DNA from: Fibrobacter sp.
GTDB lineage: Bacteria; Fibrobacterota; Fibrobacteria; Fibrobacterales; Fibrobacteraceae
Direction: 5' to 3'
Length of the DNA: 43,847 nt
NCBI GenBank assembly: GCA_024689485.1
Contig: JAILDK010000073.1
Coordinates: 1 to 43,847, forward strand
The notes under the pieces were generated by a model, which was given only the letters and a program-made list of their open reading frames with translations, ran no database searches and was not told where the DNA came from. The number at the start of each line of letters is the position of its first letter. Position 1 is the stretch's first letter. This document shows positions 17,516-25,418 of this stretch, piece by piece. Made by a program: the position numbers and the translations under genes.

Positions 17516-17530
17516 TTGCTAATTTAGCAA
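17516..17530. promoter_or_regulatory. Palindrome in the divergent lptF / bamD-like promoter region
   Basis: TTGCTAATTTAGCAA is a perfect inverted repeat with 7-bp arms and one central base. It lies 22 nt upstream of lptF and 36 nt upstream of the bamD-like gene. A regulator binding here could control both envelope operons. The regulator is unknown and chance occurrence is possible. Confidence 0.5.
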
Positions 17531-17565
17531 CTTGAAAACCGTTCCATCCTTTTTTAGACGGACCA

Positions 17566-18465
17566 ATGCGCATAAACAAACACTTCTCGATTTTTGTTCT
17601 TCTTGCAGCAACAGCCTACTCTCTGATTGCTTGCGCCCCGAGTGACGGCGGTGGCGATCGTACGCAAATGTGCAAGAACCGCTTTGATGCGGCAGATAAA
17701 GACTTTAAGGAAGGCAATTACGGCCGAGTCAAGGAACCGTTAGAAGAGATCCTGAACATCTGTATCGGTACAGGCTATATGGAACAGGCCCAGTTCCTGC
17801 TCGCCGAAAGCTACTTCAATCTGGAAGAATGGCTCGAAGCCCGTGGCGAATACGGCAGCTTCATCAATAACTTCCCGAGTTCCCCATTCATTGAAACCGC
17901 AGAATACCGCAAGGGCGTGGCCGCCTTCAATATCGAATACGATATCGACCGCGACGAAACCAATACGACCCTCGCCATGCGCGACTTTGAAAAGTTCCAG
18001 TCCAATTACCCGGAATCTCCGCTGATGGACTCCGTGAACTACTACATGAACCTTTTGATCGAACGCCGCGCGGAACGCGATTACCGCACCGCCCGTCTCT
18101 ACCACAAACTCGACCATCCGCAATCGACGGTCATTTACATGAAGGAATTCTTGGACCTCTATCCGAGAAGCAAGCGTCGCCCGGAAGCCCTGAACCTTCT
18201 CATCGAAAGCTATGCGGAACTCGACCAGTTCGAAACGGCCCGCTACTACCTGGAAAATTACCGCTTGACCGTTCCCGATAGCATTCAAAAGCGCATCGAA
18301 ACCGTCGAAGACCAGGAAGCCTATATCGCAAAGCTCGAAAAGAAGTTCCTGAAGCGCATCGAAAAGGAAAAGAAGCAGAAGCTGATCGAAAAGCAGGAAG
18401 CGAAGGAAGAAGCCGAAGCGCAGCGCGATATCGATGAAGAAGACGAAGAAGAGGACGAAGATTGA
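17566..18465 (+). CDS. bamD: BamD-like outer-membrane assembly lipoprotein
   Basis: The 299-residue product has a lipoprotein signal with lipobox LIAC (Cys23) and then about five TPR-type helical hairpins (about 40-240). These include AQFLLAESYFNLEEWLEARGEY and PFIETAEYRKGVAAF, the pattern of BamD/ComL. BamD helps the Bam complex fold barrels into the outer membrane. The C-terminal 60 residues form a highly charged coil ending in an acidic run (EDEEEDED), longer and more acidic than in proteobacterial BamD. It is the first gene of a plus-strand unit that continues with an outer-membrane barrel. Another TPR lipoprotein (YbgF/CpoB type) is a weaker alternative. Confidence 0.8.
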   Translation: MRINKHFSIFVLLAATAYSLIACAPSDGGGDRTQMCKNRFDAADKDFKEGNYGRVKEPLEEILNICIGTGYMEQAQFLLAESYFNLEEWLEARGEYGSFINNFPSSPFIETAEYRKGVAAFNIEYDIDRDETNTTLAMRDFEKFQSNYPESPLMDSVNYYMNLLIERRAERDYRTARLYHKLDHPQSTVIYMKEFLDLYPRSKRRPEALNLLIESYAELDQFETARYYLENYRLTVPDSIQKRIETVEDQEAYIAKLEKKFLKRIEKEKKQKLIEKQEAKEEAEAQRDIDEEDEEEDED

Positions 18466-19265
18466 GATTTTCCTTTGTCGCCATCGCCGTTTTTTGCACG
18501 AGCCTCTGCTCCGCGCTTTGGGCTTTACCCAGTGAAGGGCATCGCCCCGGCGTGACTGAATCGACGGACGACAGAAGCATTCTCTCGTTCTTTATCCAGC
18601 CTTCTATTTCTTTTATCGGCTTTGACAACCGCGATAAATTCCAGGCCCAAGTCGATACGGTTTACAACCATTACAAAGCCCAAGCCTTAACGGAAGCCGA
18701 AAGCAGCTACGTCGCCAAGCAAGACTTCCAAAAGGTGAACTTCTGCTTCCCGATTACCGCCGGTCTACAGCTCCAATGGAGAGAAGGCCATTTTGTCAGC
18801 GCGGGCTTCGGATACATCTACGACAACGAATCCGTGGTCATCACCGACCGCAAAGACAAGATTCACAATTACAGCTATACGCTCCAAGGATTTCCGCTGT
18901 ATCTCGAATACCGCGTTGCGATTCCGACCAATTTGATTTCCCTTTCCAATGCAAGCCTCTTTAGCATTTCGTTACGCTGGTACTGGATGCTTCCGGGAAC
19001 AGAAATCTATTCGAGCTGGGGACATATTTCGGCAGAAACAACTCCCCTCGGTAACGGTTTCGGTGTAAGCCTGGGCTACCTCGTGACGACGTGGAAGAAC
19101 ATCCACATTTACGGGGACATCGGATATTCAAGAATCATCGTGGAATCAAACGAGCCTTTTTCGGGCGTCGTTCCGGATGAAGATACAGACAAGGCGAAGT
19201 GGGACCTCGGCGGCCTGATGCTGCAATTCCGGTTCAGCTTCGGGGTACTGAACCGGGCAAAGTAA
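18462..19265 (+). CDS. Probable outer-membrane beta-barrel protein
   Basis: The 267-residue product has a signal peptide (RFSFVAIAVFCTSLCSALWA) and alternating amphipathic strands rich in Tyr, Trp and Ser, such as HFVSAGFGYIYDN, ISLRWYWMLPG and IHIYGDIGYSRII. The last strand (GGLMLQFRFSFGVL) is barrel-like. I cannot name a family. The start is TTG at 18462, overlapping the BamD-like stop as TTGA; GAGGA about 7 nt upstream and the signal peptide that follows support it, and no ATG occurs in the first 150 residues that would keep the signal. Its own stop overlaps the next ATG as TAATG. Confidence 0.75.
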   Translation: MRFSFVAIAVFCTSLCSALWALPSEGHRPGVTESTDDRSILSFFIQPSISFIGFDNRDKFQAQVDTVYNHYKAQALTEAESSYVAKQDFQKVNFCFPITAGLQLQWREGHFVSAGFGYIYDNESVVITDRKDKIHNYSYTLQGFPLYLEYRVAIPTNLISLSNASLFSISLRWYWMLPGTEIYSSWGHISAETTPLGNGFGVSLGYLVTTWKNIHIYGDIGYSRIIVESNEPFSGVVPDEDTDKAKWDLGGLMLQFRFSFGVLNRAK

Positions 19266-20770
19266 TGTGGTTTGATCCTGACTATGCGGAGATGCATTAC
19301 AAGTTCAAGCTCCCTTGGTCCTTGCTGTACAAAAAAGAACCCGAAATTCTGATCGACGCCCCCTTCCAAGTCGTTCCCGGCGAAGATACCAAGCTTTTTA
19401 TTGTGGTCCGCGAAGCGAACCGTTTTCCCGTCACCCTGGAAACCTTTGAAGCGGTCTTCACCTGCGGCACGACCCGTATTACCAAGGCGCAGCCGATTCG
19501 GGAAGAAGTGCGCACACCGTTCCGATTTATTCCGCTTTCCTGTGGAAAGCTCCCCGCCGGAAACTACACCGTCGAAGCCTCGGTAACGATTCTTCTCAAC
19601 GGCAAACGCAAGCGCATCCAGCGTTTTAACCTCACCGGCTTAAAGCAGAATCCGCTGCACATCGCAGTCCTTCAAAAGCCGATTCCAAAGCCCGAAGGCT
19701 ACATCGCTGGCGAAACGCATTCACACACGTACATTTCCGCGGACCCCGTAGAATTCGGCGCTTCGCCCGCCGTTTTACAGCAGGCAGCCAAATCCGTCGG
19801 GCTCGACTTTGTCTTTTGCACGGACCATTCTTACGACTTCGCCTTCCGCGGCGACAATTACATGATCCGTACCGATGCAAACGTCCGTTACAACGAACTC
19901 TGCAAAGAAATCGCGGAGCTTCCCGAAGTTCCCAAGATGATCGCGGGCGAAGAGGTTTCCGCCGGGAACTCCCACGGTCAAAATGTCCATTTGCTCTTTC
20001 CCGGAAACCCCTTCTACGTTCCCGGCGAAGGCGACTGTGGCCGTAAATGGTTTCACAACAAACCGACCCTTCCCATTCCGCAGATCGTTTCACAGACAGA
20101 ACTTCCCTGTTTTGCGGCACATCCCAAAGAACAGATGGGAAAGCTCGAACGATTCGTTTTTCGCCGTGGAGACTGGCACGCCGAAGATCTCTTGAAAGAT
20201 TCCAAAAATCCGATCGCAGCGCTCGAATTTTGGAACGGTTCCCGCGACAAAGGTTTTGAACTCGGCCGAGAATTTTGGATTTCGGAACTCGAACAGGGAA
20301 ACTTTATTTTGCCGCTCGGCGGAAACGACGCCCACGGCGACTTGAACGAATACACCGGAGTCAAAATTCCGCTGTTCAAACTCAAGCAGTCCCATGCCCA
20401 CGTCTTTGGCTACGTGAGAACGGTCGTCCAAGGTTCTGACCCGATTTCTGCCTTCCGCGGCACGAACCTTTACATCACCGACGGCCCCGCGCTCTGGTGG
20501 ACAGTCGAAGGGGAAACCGTTTCGTTCCACTTCCAAAGCACCGAAGACTTCGGCGCCCTGCAAACCTTGACCGTTTTTGCCCAAGAAAATTCAGGTGCAA
20601 AAAAAGAGGCGCCGATTGCAGCACCTCTTGAAAAAATTTCGGATTTCGAAGCCGTGGCAAAGGTTTCGCTTTCGGGCAAGAACTACGTCCGCGCCGAAGC
20701 GGAAACCGCCTTCAAGCGCTTTGCGCTTACAAGTGTCTGCCCTGCGCCGAAAGATAACGCTCGTACATAA
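19265..20770 (+). CDS. PHP-domain metal-dependent phosphoesterase with N-terminal beta domain
   Basis: The 501-residue protein has a beta-rich N-terminal domain (about 1-145) and then a PHP domain. The PHP metal ligands are all visible: H152 and H154 in GETHSHTY, the TDHS motif at about 186-189, EEVS with a following His, AAHPKEQ, and GGNDAHGD near the end of the domain. No polymerase part is present, so it is a stand-alone phosphoesterase or nuclease-like hydrolase; the substrate is unknown. No signal peptide is seen. The ATG at 19265 overlaps the upstream stop; longer starts inside the previous gene were rejected. Its last 44 nt overlap the convergent NUDIX gene. Confidence 0.85.
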   Translation: MWFDPDYAEMHYKFKLPWSLLYKKEPEILIDAPFQVVPGEDTKLFIVVREANRFPVTLETFEAVFTCGTTRITKAQPIREEVRTPFRFIPLSCGKLPAGNYTVEASVTILLNGKRKRIQRFNLTGLKQNPLHIAVLQKPIPKPEGYIAGETHSHTYISADPVEFGASPAVLQQAAKSVGLDFVFCTDHSYDFAFRGDNYMIRTDANVRYNELCKEIAELPEVPKMIAGEEVSAGNSHGQNVHLLFPGNPFYVPGEGDCGRKWFHNKPTLPIPQIVSQTELPCFAAHPKEQMGKLERFVFRRGDWHAEDLLKDSKNPIAALEFWNGSRDKGFELGREFWISELEQGNFILPLGGNDAHGDLNEYTGVKIPLFKLKQSHAHVFGYVRTVVQGSDPISAFRGTNLYITDGPALWWTVEGETVSFHFQSTEDFGALQTLTVFAQENSGAKKEAPIAAPLEKISDFEAVAKVSLSGKNYVRAEAETAFKRFALTSVCPAPKDNART

Positions 20771-21461
20771 ACATCGCAAGCAGATTCTTGTGATCGATAA
20801 ACTGCTTGCCCGCTTCTTCATACGGCAAAACGACGGTTTTGATCCATTCATTTTCATCCGTATATTCCTGATTTCGACCGTCCAAACGTTTGAGCTCTTC
20901 CGGCGTCACCGTTCTTTCAATGGCGTACAGGCGAATGCGTTCGTCTAAAAGTCCGCAGCTTCCGGCGTGACCGTCGAGCTTTCCATCGGTGTAGAATCCG
21001 GTCAGGTCAATCAGTTCATCATCCGTCGCATCGATCATCGCTTCTTCTTTCAGTTCCGAAAGGGCGACCTTGCGATAGTCCTGAGACCAGTCGAGAATTC
21101 CCGCCGGCATTTCCAAAGATTCCGGTTCCGAAATGGCAAAACGCGGCTGACGCACGAGCAACAAATACGGTTTGCCTTCACAACGTAACACCACGAGAAC
21201 GCCGACCGCATTTCCACGCACAAGCACAATCCCGTGTACCGGTTTTCCATCGGGAAGCGTCGCCGTAGCCGTCAGCTTAATGAAAAGCGGCGAATGATCC
21301 TTAAAGCGGTAATCGACCGAAGAAAAATGAATCTTGGAAACGATGAACTTTTCTTGCGCATGCGCAAGCCAATTCTGAAACAAAAAACTGTTCAGAACCG
21401 CATCGCGGTCTTCGACAAGGACTTCGTCCGAAAAGGTGTATTCCACCGGTTTATTCGTCAT
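20727..21461 (-). CDS. NUDIX hydrolase (ADP-ribose / UDP-sugar pyrophosphatase type)
   Basis: The 244-residue protein carries a NUDIX fold. Its box runs from AGILD to SELKEEA (about residues 138-160): the catalytic Glu residues of the REUxEE core are kept, but the Arg is Ser, the upstream Glu is Gln, and the final Gly is Met. After the box, SCGLLDERIRLY is the conserved pattern of the ADP-ribose and nucleotide-sugar pyrophosphatases (NUDT5/NUDT14 type). Activity is plausible but may be altered. GAGGAAG before the ATG is a good ribosome site. It overlaps the upstream lipoprotein gene by 11 nt and the PHP gene tail to tail. Confidence 0.83.
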   Translation of the reverse strand: MTNKPVEYTFSDEVLVEDRDAVLNSFLFQNWLAHAQEKFIVSKIHFSSVDYRFKDHSPLFIKLTATATLPDGKPVHGIVLVRGNAVGVLVVLRCEGKPYLLLVRQPRFAISEPESLEMPAGILDWSQDYRKVALSELKEEAMIDATDDELIDLTGFYTDGKLDGHAGSCGLLDERIRLYAIERTVTPEELKRLDGRNQEYTDENEWIKTVVLPYEEAGKQFIDHKNLLAMFMYERYLSAQGRHL

Positions 21462-22593
21462 CTTCTTCCTCGCTTGCGCCGACCGAAGCCTTTTTCCAAG
21501 CCGAAAGCAGTGTATCTGCCAACGCCGAATCGAGAACTTCTTCTTGAGCGCTCAAGTTGTAAACGACCCAATCCGAAAGCGCTGCAGGTCCGCAGCTGGA
21601 TTCGTCGGAAGACGGAATAAAAAGAATGTGCTGCGTCGTAAAGTAACGCCCGTACAAAGCACTTCCTGTAAAGTCTCCGTGATCCACACTGGCACATTCC
21701 GGAATCTGTTCCACGAAATATTTGGAATTGTACCACGTCGTATCCAGATATTCAAATACGGAATCGCTGAGAGACGTCGAATCGTTTTCCCAGTTGGCCG
21801 TCAAGCAGTAAACCAGAGAATCGGCAGCGGTATCTTCGGCACAGACCGCGCGGATCGGGACAAGGTTCGTATCCGTCGCACTCCAGGAAGAACGCCAAAC
21901 CGTATCCGGAACCGTTTCGCAGGAATCGTGAATTTCGACGCAGTTCGATTCCATAAAGCGGTAGAGGAACGTGTCGACATCCAAAGAGTCCGTGATAAAG
22001 AGAACGCCAGCGGTATCGCTCGACGTGCGACGCGGATACGTGTAAGGGTCTGCAAAAGAGGAATCGAGGTAAACGGAAATGCTTTCCGCGCGGAAGCTTC
22101 CCTTTCGGATCAAGATCGAATCCTTGAAAGTCGCATACGCAGCGGCCGCCGTGTCAATATCTTCGGTATAGAATTCATTGTGGGCGCTGCCTTCCACGCG
22201 AATTTCACGAACGCCCTTCTGCTTCCATTCATCGCTATACGCCAAGTACAGAACCGTATCCGGTCTAAAGGTCGGCTGCGGGCAATCCGTTGTACCGGTG
22301 TTGCCCAGCAAAAGCTTGACCGTAATCGTGAGAATCGTATCGCTAGAATAAGAGCCGTACAGTTCGATGTCTTTCAAAAAGCAGTTTCCGAAAGTCCACA
22401 TGCTGTCCATCGCCAAGGCAAGCGTATCGCCCTGAATGTGAAAGCGGTAACCGGAATCGAGTTCCGCATACAGCATGTAGCCGTAACCGCCCACAGCAAA
22501 ATCATCCGGATAAATGCTGATCGGACCATCATCCGATTCCGCACAGGCAAGAATCAAAAGCGAAGCGAGCAGTGCAAAAATCCAGCGCTTCAT
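21451..22593 (-). CDS. Large lineage-specific lipoprotein
   Basis: The 380-residue product has a lipoprotein signal (MKRWIFALLASLLILAC, lipobox LILAC) and an acidic start to the mature chain (AESDDG). The rest is rich in Asp, Ser, Thr and Tyr with many predicted strands and several paired Cys residues (CVEIHDSC, CAEDTAAD, CGPAA), suggesting disulfides in the periplasm or at the surface. I do not recognise a family. The ATG at 22593 is one base after the upstream stop; a TTG at 22605 would overlap it and is less likely. The C-terminus is acidic (ASEEEDDE). Confidence 0.75.
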   Translation of the reverse strand: MKRWIFALLASLLILACAESDDGPISIYPDDFAVGGYGYMLYAELDSGYRFHIQGDTLALAMDSMWTFGNCFLKDIELYGSYSSDTILTITVKLLLGNTGTTDCPQPTFRPDTVLYLAYSDEWKQKGVREIRVEGSAHNEFYTEDIDTAAAAYATFKDSILIRKGSFRAESISVYLDSSFADPYTYPRRTSSDTAGVLFITDSLDVDTFLYRFMESNCVEIHDSCETVPDTVWRSSWSATDTNLVPIRAVCAEDTAADSLVYCLTANWENDSTSLSDSVFEYLDTTWYNSKYFVEQIPECASVDHGDFTGSALYGRYFTTQHILFIPSSDESSCGPAALSDWVVYNLSAQEEVLDSALADTLLSAWKKASVGASEEEDDE

Positions 22594-22594
22594 C

Positions 22595-23533
22595 TTAGAA
22601 TTCAATCTCCGAAAGGAAGAGCTTTACATCTGCCGCATCGGCGACATGAGTCTTCTTGTAAAAATCATCCCAGCGCACAAAACGTCCATTGCGGAGCACT
22701 TCCAAAAAGAAGACGGCGCTGTCGTTCGGCGGAAGGCGTCCCAAGGCGTCGTCCTGTTCCAAACGCTTGCCCGCTTCGATATCGGCGGCGATCTGCGAAA
22801 GGCCCGAGACGCGGGAAAAAAGATTTCCACCGTGATCCAGATAAAGCTTGTAACCGAGCGAATCCTTCGAAACAGAAATCACACGGCCCGGCAAAATCGG
22901 ATACACCGGAGCTTCCCCGATGCCCATGAACAAATCCTTCAACAGCAATTCTTCGCGACCGCCAAAGTCAAAGTCCGCTTCAATCGGAAGCGCACCGCCC
23001 TGCAACGGATTTCTTGGGCAAGTTCCCGGATAACGGCAACCATCGGCACGGACCCACGCAAACGAGGAATCCGCAAGCATCAGATGGTAAAAAGAAACCG
23101 TCGCCTTTTTCGAGCGCAAAATCAGAACCTTCGGATTCCAGAAATTCAACGAGTCCGCAATCCAATGCACCTGCAGCGGGTACTGCATTCCCGGAGCAGA
23201 AGCCGCATAGTGTAAAAAAGGGATGTCCGGAAGTTTGGAAACGTCTTTTTCGGATTTCACAATCCAGCCGCACTGTCCCAAGGAACCTTTCTTTGAATCG
23301 AAGCTCGCCCCTTCTGTTTTGGCACAGCCTTCGCGCCACGGCAAGTCCGCGTAAGTCGGTTCTTCGACGGGAATCTTTCTTTGATCTTCAATAAACTGGT
23401 AAGCCTTTTGAACCGCGCCACTCGCATAGACCGCATAGATCAAAGCGAGAACAATCAGCGTGCGCACAACCGGAATCCGCTTTTTCGGTTTCCAGTCCGA
23501 CTTAAAATCTTTGAATTCGCGAAAGGAGCTCAT
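22595..23533 (-). CDS. Inner-membrane protein with degenerate LytM/M23 domain
   Basis: The 312-residue product has a basic N-terminus, one membrane helix (about 23-42, RTLIVLALIYAVYASGA) and a periplasmic part. Residues about 220-300 follow the M23/LytM pattern: a GRVISV strand, YKLYLDHGGNLFSRVSGL, GKRLEQDDALG and AVFFLEVLRNGRFV. The catalytic His of the HxH motif in that last strand is missing (AVFFLEV where active enzymes have HLHFEV), so the domain is likely non-catalytic, like the LytM domains of EnvC or NlpD that activate amidases. The start is the ATG at 23533, which overlaps the upstream stop as TAATG; the longer start would read through that gene. Confidence 0.68.
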   Translation of the reverse strand: MSSFREFKDFKSDWKPKKRIPVVRTLIVLALIYAVYASGAVQKAYQFIEDQRKIPVEEPTYADLPWREGCAKTEGASFDSKKGSLGQCGWIVKSEKDVSKLPDIPFLHYAASAPGMQYPLQVHWIADSLNFWNPKVLILRSKKATVSFYHLMLADSSFAWVRADGCRYPGTCPRNPLQGGALPIEADFDFGGREELLLKDLFMGIGEAPVYPILPGRVISVSKDSLGYKLYLDHGGNLFSRVSGLSQIAADIEAGKRLEQDDALGRLPPNDSAVFFLEVLRNGRFVRWDDFYKKTHVADAADVKLFLSEIEF

Positions 23534-24171
23534 TACGGCAGATTCATCACAACGACAACAGCCGCGGCTGCAACGACAACCAACCCCAGACCGATCCACA
23601 GCCACTTCGCGCCACCGCTCTTTTCTTCCTTGAACGGATTTTCGAGGCTGCCTTCCATTTTCTGGGTGTCTTTGCGAATCGCGTTGAAGCTCTTGGTAAA
23701 GCGACCGGTCACACGGCGACGGAGAGAATTCATCGATCCCGTTTCACGGCGATTGTTGCTCTTTGCCGTCGGGACTTCCACGCTCTCTTCGACTTCCGTC
23801 TTCGGATGGTGCATCGCTTCGTCTTCTTTCATCGAGAAGGCGACCATGTCGGCTTCCTTGCGGAAGATGTGAATATTCTTGTCGAGATTCGCTTTTTTCA
23901 AGCACGTGACGACGTCATCGTGATCGGTCAAAACAGCAAAGGCGCCGTTCTTTTCAGAAAGCTGTTGCTGCACCTGGCAAAATGCGCTGCAAGCATCGCT
24001 GTAAAGGAAGTCAAGACCTGTGGCGTCGACGCCAATAAAGGAAGAACCCTTTTCAAGCAAAGGTTTCACATCTTGCTTGAACTGTTCCGCATCAAAGGAC
24101 CCGATCGGAGTGACGGGCGCAGAAACCAAATCAAATAAACCAACTGCACGACAATTACTTAATTCGCTCAT
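23533..24171 (-). CDS. STAS-domain protein with C-terminal membrane tail
   Basis: The 212-residue product has an anti-sigma-antagonist-like STAS domain at about 5-115. The helix that usually carries the phosphorylated Ser reads FLYSDACSAF (Ser58 or nearby). A linker rich in charged residues (115-185) leads to one hydrophobic helix (about 188-208, WLWIGLGLVVVAAAAVVVV) and a three-residue tail. The order STAS then tail anchor is unusual, because STAS proteins are usually soluble. The ATG at 24171 has GAGAGG about 13 nt upstream, a long spacing, so the start is only fairly secure. It lies between the PorV-like and LytM-like genes, so it may tether a regulator to the envelope. Confidence 0.72.
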   Translation of the reverse strand: MSELSNCRAVGLFDLVSAPVTPIGSFDAEQFKQDVKPLLEKGSSFIGVDATGLDFLYSDACSAFCQVQQQLSEKNGAFAVLTDHDDVVTCLKKANLDKNIHIFRKEADMVAFSMKEDEAMHHPKTEVEESVEVPTAKSNNRRETGSMNSLRRRVTGRFTKSFNAIRKDTQKMEGSLENPFKEEKSGGAKWLWIGLGLVVVAAAAVVVVMNLP

Positions 24172-24187
24172 AGGTTTAATATACCTC

Positions 24188-25357
24188 TCATTCTTCCCAA
24201 TAGGTACCACCTGCGGCTTCTTCTTCCACAGGTTCTTCCGCTTCTACAGGCTCCATTTCGGAGATAGAAGCCTTTTTGACTTCTTCCGCCTTCTTCGCTT
24301 CCGCTTCCACCACGTATGCAGGCTTCGACGCCGACTTCTTCTTCGGGAAGAGGAAAAGGCCCGGGCTCACTTCAAGACTGACACGGTGCACCGCAGAAAG
24401 CGTCGGATGCGATTCAAAGGCGTAATCGACCCTCAACCAATTCGAAAGGGCAAATCCAGCGCCAGCGGTCCAGCTTTCAAGTTCTGAAAGGCTCGCCAAA
24501 CCGGCACGCAAAGAAAGTCCAAAATCAAAAGCAAATTCCACACCTGCGCGACCGCCTCCCAGCCAATCGACGGGATGTTCCCAAAAACGGCCACCGCGTT
24601 CTTCACCGTCCCAGTCCAAGTCACGGTTTTCACGGTGTAAAATTCCAGCACTCTGCCAATAGGCGCTCGCCGTTCCGTAGAAGTAAGAAATCGGCTGCTG
24701 CACGTTCAAGCCCAAGTACCATTCCGGAGAGCTGTATTCAAAGGTTCCTTCTTCCCACGTCGTCGCCGACGAAGTCCAGCCTTTGAGGAACGACGACACC
24801 GTCACCTGTTCATGCACATGGTAATTGGCGCCGATATCTCCGCGGAATCCCCAACCGCTCTGGTCGAGTTCGCGGTAAAGACCGTGGAACGAAATACCCA
24901 AGTCCAAGCGATCGTTCAAAAAGCGACGGCCCCACGCGAGCGTAAAGACGTAATCCGCAATGGAAAGGGTCTTGTAATCCTCGCCTTCCGGCAAAGGATC
25001 CCCTTCCGCAATCCAAGGAATGTCATTCGCACCAAAGCGCGAAAAGGCAATGCCAAGACCGCCCATATCGCCGAGCGGGAACTGCACCGCACCGTAATCG
25101 TACTGGGTATCTTCGTAATAAACGACGTGGCTAAAGGCGACCCAGGAATTTTCTGCACTCGAAAGCTGCTGCGGATTCGAAGTGAGTTCCAAAAGATCGT
25201 GATCGACCGCAATCGAAGCACCGCCAAGCGCAGAAGAACGCGCACCGGCATGAATATCGAGAGAAGCGTTTGCACCCACGACACGTTCCGCTGCCCACGT
25301 TTGCGTGGCAAACGCGCAGAGCATCAGAGTCACTGCTGTATAAATTCGGCGGAACAT
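24188..25357 (-). CDS. PorV/UPF0164-type outer-membrane protein
   Basis: The 389-residue product has a signal peptide (MFRRIYTAVTLMLCAFATQTWA). The mature protein begins with the PorV/PorQ-type segment ASLDIHAGARSSALGGASIAVDHDLLELTSNPQQLS, the hallmark of this outer-membrane family, followed by barrel-like strands ending near residue 330. The last 60 residues are a Glu/Lys/Pro-rich tail (KKKSASKPAYVVEAEAKK), probably periplasmic. Family members serve type 9 secretion or other surface pathways, but no other secretion gene is seen here. The frame opens further upstream at 25522, which would overlap xerC/D in antisense; the ATG at 25357 with GTGGA and the signal peptide is preferred. It heads the minus-strand operon down to the NUDIX gene. 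Confidence 0.8.
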   Translation of the reverse strand: MFRRIYTAVTLMLCAFATQTWAAERVVGANASLDIHAGARSSALGGASIAVDHDLLELTSNPQQLSSAENSWVAFSHVVYYEDTQYDYGAVQFPLGDMGGLGIAFSRFGANDIPWIAEGDPLPEGEDYKTLSIADYVFTLAWGRRFLNDRLDLGISFHGLYRELDQSGWGFRGDIGANYHVHEQVTVSSFLKGWTSSATTWEEGTFEYSSPEWYLGLNVQQPISYFYGTASAYWQSAGILHRENRDLDWDGEERGGRFWEHPVDWLGGGRAGVEFAFDFGLSLRAGLASLSELESWTAGAGFALSNWLRVDYAFESHPTLSAVHRVSLEVSPGLFLFPKKKSASKPAYVVEAEAKKAEEVKKASISEMEPVEAEEPVEEEAAGGTYWEE

Positions 25358-25418
25358 TTTCCACAAGATAAAATTTTCCACCGAACAGCGCCCGTAAAAA
25401 CTTGTAGATTTAAGGCTA

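Noticed and set aside
19199-19264. Upstream ATG for the PHP gene inside the barrel gene
   Set aside because: It would add 22 residues read out of frame from the barrel gene; the TAATG overlap at 19265 is the usual coupled start.
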